Of a DNA stretch of 17,899 bases, positions 14,889-17,899 are shown piece after piece. Positions within the stretch are counted from its first letter, which is position 1. Every line of letters starts with the position of its first letter. The notes under the pieces were generated by a model. It did no database searches. It was not told where the DNA came from and saw only the letters and a program-made list of their open reading frames with translations. The position numbers and the translations under genes are program-made. This DNA is from Bacteroidaceae bacterium (GTDB taxonomy: Bacteria; Bacteroidota; Bacteroidia; Bacteroidales; Bacteroidaceae): contig CAAGNV010000058.1 of assembly GCA_900771425.1 (NCBI GenBank), positions 1 to 17,899 on the forward strand, read 5' to 3'.

Positions 14889-15743
14889 ATGGCAAAGAAG
14901 AAGGTATCACCATCAGAGATGCTCGTCGAAGACAAGCTCAAGTTACTCTATCAGTTACAGACAGTCCTTACAGAGATTGACCGTATCCGTATCCTCCGTG
15001 GCGAACTCCCGCTCGAAGTGGAAGACCTTGAGGACGAAGTTGAAGGACTCCACACACGCATCGAACGTACAGAGACCGAAATACAGAACGTAATCGACAA
15101 CATCAGCGAACTCAAGGAAAAGCGCGAGGTATCCAATCAGAAGATTGCTACCTACAAGTCACAAATTGACAACGTACGCAACAACCGTGAGTTCGATATG
15201 CTCAACAAGGAAATCGAGTACCAGACACTCGAAGTAGAACTCTGCGACAAGCACATACGCGAAGCACTCAACGTAAAGAAGAACAAGGAAGAAGCATTGG
15301 CACAGACACACGCCAACCTCGAAGAGCGCCTTCAGGACCTCGACATCAAGAAGAACGAACTCGACGAAATCGTTTCTGAGACAAAAGCCGAAGAAGAGAA
15401 ACTCCGCGAGAAAGCAAAGAACCTCGAACTCAGCATCGAGCCACGACTCCTCACTTCATTCAAGCGTATCCGCAAGAGCAGCCGTAACGGCCTCGGCATC
15501 GTTTACGTACAGCGCGACTCATGCGGTGGTTGCTTCTCAAAGATTCCACCACAGCGCCAACTCGATGTTCGTATGCGTAAGAAAATCATCGTATGTGAAT
15601 ACTGCGGACGAATCCTCATCGACCCAGAACTCGCAGGCGTAAAGATTGAAAAGCCAGTAGAAGAAAAGCCTAAGCGTCGCCGCGTGTCATCACGCAAGTC
15701 CGCTGAAGATGCCGGCACTGCCGAAGAAAACAATGTAGATTGA
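14889..15743 (+). CDS. Coiled-coil protein with C-terminal C4 zinc ribbon (COG1579-like)
   Basis: The 284-aa protein has long heptad-rich helices over about residues 15-185, very rich in Glu and Lys. A compact zinc ribbon follows with CGGC at 212-215 and CEYC at 236-239. A basic, low-complexity tail (PKRRRVSSRKS) ends in an acidic patch. This domain order is that of the COG1579 / zf-RING_7 group, whose molecular role is poorly defined; a nucleic-acid-binding role is often suggested. No signal peptide or membrane segment is present. It shares the nif3 promoter and ends 37 bp before a strong terminator. Codon choice is notably biased, suggesting good expression. Confidence 0.9.
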   Translation: MAKKKVSPSEMLVEDKLKLLYQLQTVLTEIDRIRILRGELPLEVEDLEDEVEGLHTRIERTETEIQNVIDNISELKEKREVSNQKIATYKSQIDNVRNNREFDMLNKEIEYQTLEVELCDKHIREALNVKKNKEEALAQTHANLEERLQDLDIKKNELDEIVSETKAEEEKLREKAKNLELSIEPRLLTSFKRIRKSSRNGLGIVYVQRDSCGGCFSKIPPQRQLDVRMRKKIIVCEYCGRILIDPELAGVKIEKPVEEKPKRRRVSSRKSAEDAGTAEENNVD

Positions 15744-15780
15744 TACCTGTCAATCGCCACATCACCAATACCACACATAG

Positions 15781-15809
15781 ATACTGCCAGCAATGGCAGT
15801 ATTTTTTTT
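15781..15809 (+). terminator. Intrinsic terminator of the nif3-zinc ribbon operon
   Basis: A perfect 9-bp stem (ATACTGCCA / TGGCAGTAT) with a GCAA tetraloop is followed by eight T. The minus strand has no T-tract after the stem, so it serves the rightward operon rather than the convergent lysR gene ending at 15821. Confidence 0.92.
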
Positions 15810-15820
15810 ATAAATACCCT

Positions 15821-16720
15821 TCACAGCTTCATCATCATTACCACAGGCGATTCGCGGAGCATCTTGATAAATACTTGTGCCGTATGTTTGTTATAAACGT
15901 CCTTGAGCATATGGACACAACCATACATCTCGTTATTGGGGATTTCGAGCGGAATAGCGACGAGTCCGTTATGCCCTGCGACCGATACCTTCGACAGGAT
16001 TGTCACGAGGCGTTCGCCCTGCTCCACCAAATTACATAGGACATTAGCATCACTGATCTCAATCCGCACATTCAGTTTGATGTCAGGATTTGCGTGCAGT
16101 TCGCGGTCAATCCATTTTCGACCTTGTACACCCTGCGACGGCATGGCAATCGGGAATCCCTGCAGATCGGTCAGCGACAGAGATTTTCTTTCGGCCAAGG
16201 CGTGTCCCTTGGGCAGCACTGCACATAGTTGTGTAGTGAAGAGTTCGTACGAATCAAAGTCTTCGGTATCATCTTCCGACTTGTAGGCAAGGGCGAAGTC
16301 AATCTCATGTTTGCGCAGCATCTTTTTCAGTGTCTGCGTATTGGTATAGACCACGTTGAGTTTCACACCCTTGAAAGCGTAGAGAAATTCCTTCATCGTG
16401 TACCACATAATCTTGCTGAACGTGAACGTAACTCCTATATTGAGCACTCCGACGTTCATGTTTTTTAAGTTGGCAATCTCCATGACACAGTTGTCGGCAT
16501 CATACATGCACTTGCTTGCCAGCGGCAGCAACCTTTCGCCGAACTCGGTAAGTGTCACTTTATGCGAATCGCGGACAAAGAGTTCACACGACAGTTCGTT
16601 CTCCAACTGACGGATTTGCTGGCTCAGCGTACTCTGCGAGATGTAGAGTTGACGTGCAGCCTCACTGAAGTTCAGTGCATGGGCAGTCTTGACGAAATAC
16701 TTCAATTGTCTAAGTTCCAT
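15821..16720 (-). CDS. LysR-type transcriptional regulator
   Basis: The 299-aa protein starts MELRQLKYFV and has the LysR winged HTH in residues 1-60 (FSEAARQLYISQSTLSQQI). A linker helix and a two-lobed effector-binding domain (about 90-295) follow. The effector domain has SKIMWYTM, IDFALAYKSEDD, LCAVLPKGHALA and VLCNLVEQG. It lacks the paired redox cysteines in the arrangement known from OxyR, so direct peroxide sensing is not supported. It is divergent from the superoxide reductase gene, and such neighbours are usually its targets; control of that gene is inferred. It has its own promoter at 16755-16785. Confidence 0.92.
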   Translation of the reverse strand: MELRQLKYFVKTAHALNFSEAARQLYISQSTLSQQIRQLENELSCELFVRDSHKVTLTEFGERLLPLASKCMYDADNCVMEIANLKNMNVGVLNIGVTFTFSKIMWYTMKEFLYAFKGVKLNVVYTNTQTLKKMLRKHEIDFALAYKSEDDTEDFDSYELFTTQLCAVLPKGHALAERKSLSLTDLQGFPIAMPSQGVQGRKWIDRELHANPDIKLNVRIEISDANVLCNLVEQGERLVTILSKVSVAGHNGLVAIPLEIPNNEMYGCVHMLKDVYNKHTAQVFIKMLRESPVVMMMKL

Positions 16721-16754
16721 AGGTCGGTAATTGTATCGTTATTGGTTCTCGGTG

Positions 16755-16785
16755 CAAAGATACGCACTATTATTATAATAGCAAA
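16755..16785 (-). promoter_or_regulatory. Bacteroidota promoter of the lysR gene
   Basis: The minus strand shows TTTG (16785-16782), a 19-bp spacer and TATCTTTG (16762-16755), a near-ideal match. The predicted leader is about 25-30 nt. The -33 box lies 8 bp from the dyad at 16794-16812, which fits self-repression by the LysR protein. Confidence 0.8.
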
Positions 16786-16793
16786 ACAAAGTG

Positions 16794-16834
16794 CTATCGA
16801 ATTTATCGATAGTCATTATCGAAACAAAACGATA
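16794..16834. promoter_or_regulatory. Two LysR-box-like dyads between lysR and the superoxide reductase
   Basis: The first dyad, CTATCGA-N5-TCGATAG (16794-16812), contains both T-N11-A and ATC-N9-GAT. The second, TATCG-N8-CGATA (16817-16834), shares the ATCG/CGAT half-sites. They lie between the two opposed promoters, roughly 45-85 bp upstream of the predicted superoxide reductase start site. This resembles the usual recognition plus activation site layout of LysR regulators. Binding itself is inferred. Confidence 0.65.
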
Positions 16835-16842
16835 TGATATTA

Positions 16843-16873
16843 TTTGCTGTTTTAAACTCTTGCCATATCTTTG
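16843..16873 (+). promoter_or_regulatory. Bacteroidota promoter of the superoxide reductase transcript
   Basis: TTTG (16843-16846), exactly 19 bp, then TATCTTTG (16866-16873) is a consensus-like promoter. Transcription would start near 16880, leaving a leader of about 280 nt before the reductase ATG at 17158. Confidence 0.82.
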
Positions 16874-16935
16874 CAGCAGATTTCCAAGCGGGGAATCAGC
16901 AACCAATCAATTACCACCCCAAAAACAACACGAAC

Positions 16936-17082
16936 ATGGACACGAGGATTCAAGACCAAACCAACAATCAGCCAACCGAAGAATTATGGATGGCAAGCAT
17001 CTACCGCTCGGCAACAATGCCCAACGGGACCAAAGTACAGGAATGCATGACACGATGGATCAGCATTTCGTGGCAAGGCTGA
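16936..17082 (+). CDS. Possible 48-aa small ORF in the superoxide reductase leader
   Basis: The ATG at 16936 lies about 55 nt after the predicted start site, preceded by an A/C-rich stretch like that before other genes here. The 48-residue product begins MDTRIQDQTNNQ and ends RWISISWQG, with one Cys (37) and three Trp. It has no signal peptide or known motif. It ends 75 bp before the reductase. It could be a real small protein, a leader peptide or chance; overlapping frames are also open, which lowers confidence. Confidence 0.3.
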   Translation: MDTRIQDQTNNQPTEELWMASIYRSATMPNGTKVQECMTRWISISWQG

Positions 17083-17157
17083 ACTGGACAACAAGACACG
17101 ACGGCCGAATGGCCATCAACACAAACAACATTATATTAACAACTAAACCAATCAATC

Positions 17158-17694
17158 ATGAAACAGCAATTCTACCGTTGCCCTGTTTGCGGCAACATCA
17201 TCGAGAAAATGTTTGACAGCGGAGTCACACCTGAGTGCTGCGGTCAACCAATGGAAGTACTACAGCCCAACATCACTGACGGCAAGCACGAATACCATGT
17301 GCCGGTTGCCGAAGTGGTCAGCGACAACAAACTGAAAGTGAAAATCGGCAAGGAGCCGCACCCGATGACCAACGAGCATCACATTCAGTTCATTACCGTC
17401 GAGACCTGCGACAGCAACAAACGTCACGGCAACATGACTGCGTGGCTCAAGCCCGGCGACAAGCCTGAACACACGTTCTGCGTCTGTCCGAAAGAGGTTG
17501 TCAGCGTGTTTGCGTACTGCAACCTGCACGGTTTATGGAAACTGGACTGCACGAAAGAAGTACCGGAATGCAAAAACGGCAAGGAGAGCAAAGAAGAGTC
17601 TGACAGCAAGGATGCCGAGACCTGTGCGACCTACCCTGCATACTGCGGCAAGTGCCCTACCGACCCGCAGGACATGTATTATTCCTGCGACTGA
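17158..17694 (+). CDS. dfx: Class I (2Fe) superoxide reductase / desulfoferrodoxin with Cys-rich tail
   Basis: The enzyme reduces superoxide to peroxide without making oxygen, an anaerobe's defence, in the cytoplasm. The N-terminal desulforedoxin domain is complete, with Cys8, Cys11, Cys27 and Cys28 for the FeCys4 centre. The catalytic domain keeps His47 (HVPV), His68 (HPM), His74 or His75 (EHHIQF), Cys121 and His124 (YCNLHGLW), the His4Cys site. The loop usually reading E-K-H reads Glu45-Tyr46-His47, so the conserved Lys is absent. At 178 aa the protein is about 50 residues longer than usual. The extra part has a Lys/Glu/Ser linker (139-155) and a cysteine-rich end (Cys156, 163, 166, 177). 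Divergent from a LysR gene and probably controlled by it. Confidence 0.92.
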   Translation: MKQQFYRCPVCGNIIEKMFDSGVTPECCGQPMEVLQPNITDGKHEYHVPVAEVVSDNKLKVKIGKEPHPMTNEHHIQFITVETCDSNKRHGNMTAWLKPGDKPEHTFCVCPKEVVSVFAYCNLHGLWKLDCTKEVPECKNGKESKEESDSKDAETCATYPAYCGKCPTDPQDMYYSCD

Positions 17695-17784
17695 CCCCTC
17701 TTTCGTCCATAAATTACCTCACAGCACAAACACATAAACATATAAATCACTCTTTCCTGTAATAATATCCCTTTATTTTCTTCC

Positions 17785-17899
17785 CTAAAATCCGCAACTA
17801 TCCTCAAAAAAGCAATCAGAGGCTGATTTCGTGAGCAGACAATAGTCCGATGTAGTATAAGCAATGAAATGACCGCCAAATGTAGCCACCTTCCCCTTA
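17785..17899 (-). other. Open frame entering from the right edge, uncertain
   Basis: On the minus strand a frame is open from the edge to a TAG at 17785-17787, ending with SDYCLLTKSASDCFFEDSC then GF. It might be the 3' end of a leftward gene beyond the window, or chance. The rest of 17695-17899 shows no gene, promoter or clear terminator. Confidence 0.2.

Noticed and set aside
15821..16720. Naming the LysR gene oxyR
   Set aside because: The position next to an oxygen-defence gene is suggestive, but the redox cysteine pair of OxyR is not present in the expected arrangement.
16791..17216. 141-codon ORF spanning the superoxide reductase promoter
   Set aside because: Its start lies upstream of the predicted transcription start and within the LysR boxes, and it runs into the reductase in another frame.

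Overview
The window reads as a chromosomal segment of a Bacteroidota bacterium, most likely Prevotellaceae (Prevotella/Segatella-like). Four things point there: promoters of the Bacteroidota type (TTTG, about 19 bp, TAnnTTTG) in front of several genes; few Shine-Dalgarno sites; a two-gene Rhs/YD-repeat locus with a DUF6443-type second protein; and a phoH-purC-menG-aroE gene order. No species call can be made from the sequence alone.

The left third (1-7150) is accessory DNA. An IS3-family element pointing off the left edge (1-118) has removed the 5' part of a large Rhs-type gene (119-2038). Next comes a second, Sec-exported YD-repeat protein (2057-5392). Its C-terminal 220 residues form a lipase-like alpha/beta-hydrolase toxin domain with a GHSQGG nucleophile elbow. 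Four bases later begins an ankyrin-repeat lipoprotein (5397-6398), the expected immunity partner. After it lies an orphan copy of the Rhs core end (6422-6679) that repeats 236 bp of the main gene exactly 2010 bp downstream. The repeat ends where the main gene turns AT-rich, so the toxin plus immunity unit looks like an exchanged cassette.

The middle (7036-10127) holds a leftward two-gene unit, an MFS transporter then an aminopeptidase P. Two non-coding, hairpin-rich arrays bracket it: 7046-7133 at its 3' end and 10040-10127 upstream of its promoter. They differ in sequence but both have a 22-bp period. The first sits inside a perfect 19-bp inverted repeat with T-tracts on both outer sides.

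The right part (10356-17694) is core genome. phoH, purC, menG and aroE form a tight rightward operon, with a 23-bp phoH/purC overlap and a 2-bp menG/aroE gap. nif3 and a coiled-coil zinc-ribbon gene form a second operon with its own promoter, an operator-like palindrome over the -33 box and a clear intrinsic terminator. A LysR-type regulator then faces away from a class I (two-iron) superoxide reductase. Two opposed Bacteroidota promoters and two LysR-box-like dyads lie between them. The reductase has Tyr where the family normally has the conserved active-site Lys, and a cysteine-rich C-terminal tail.

Most likely to be new are the 22-bp arrays, the toxin/ankyrin cassette with its displaced core, and the unusual superoxide reductase with its long leader and possible 48-aa ORF.
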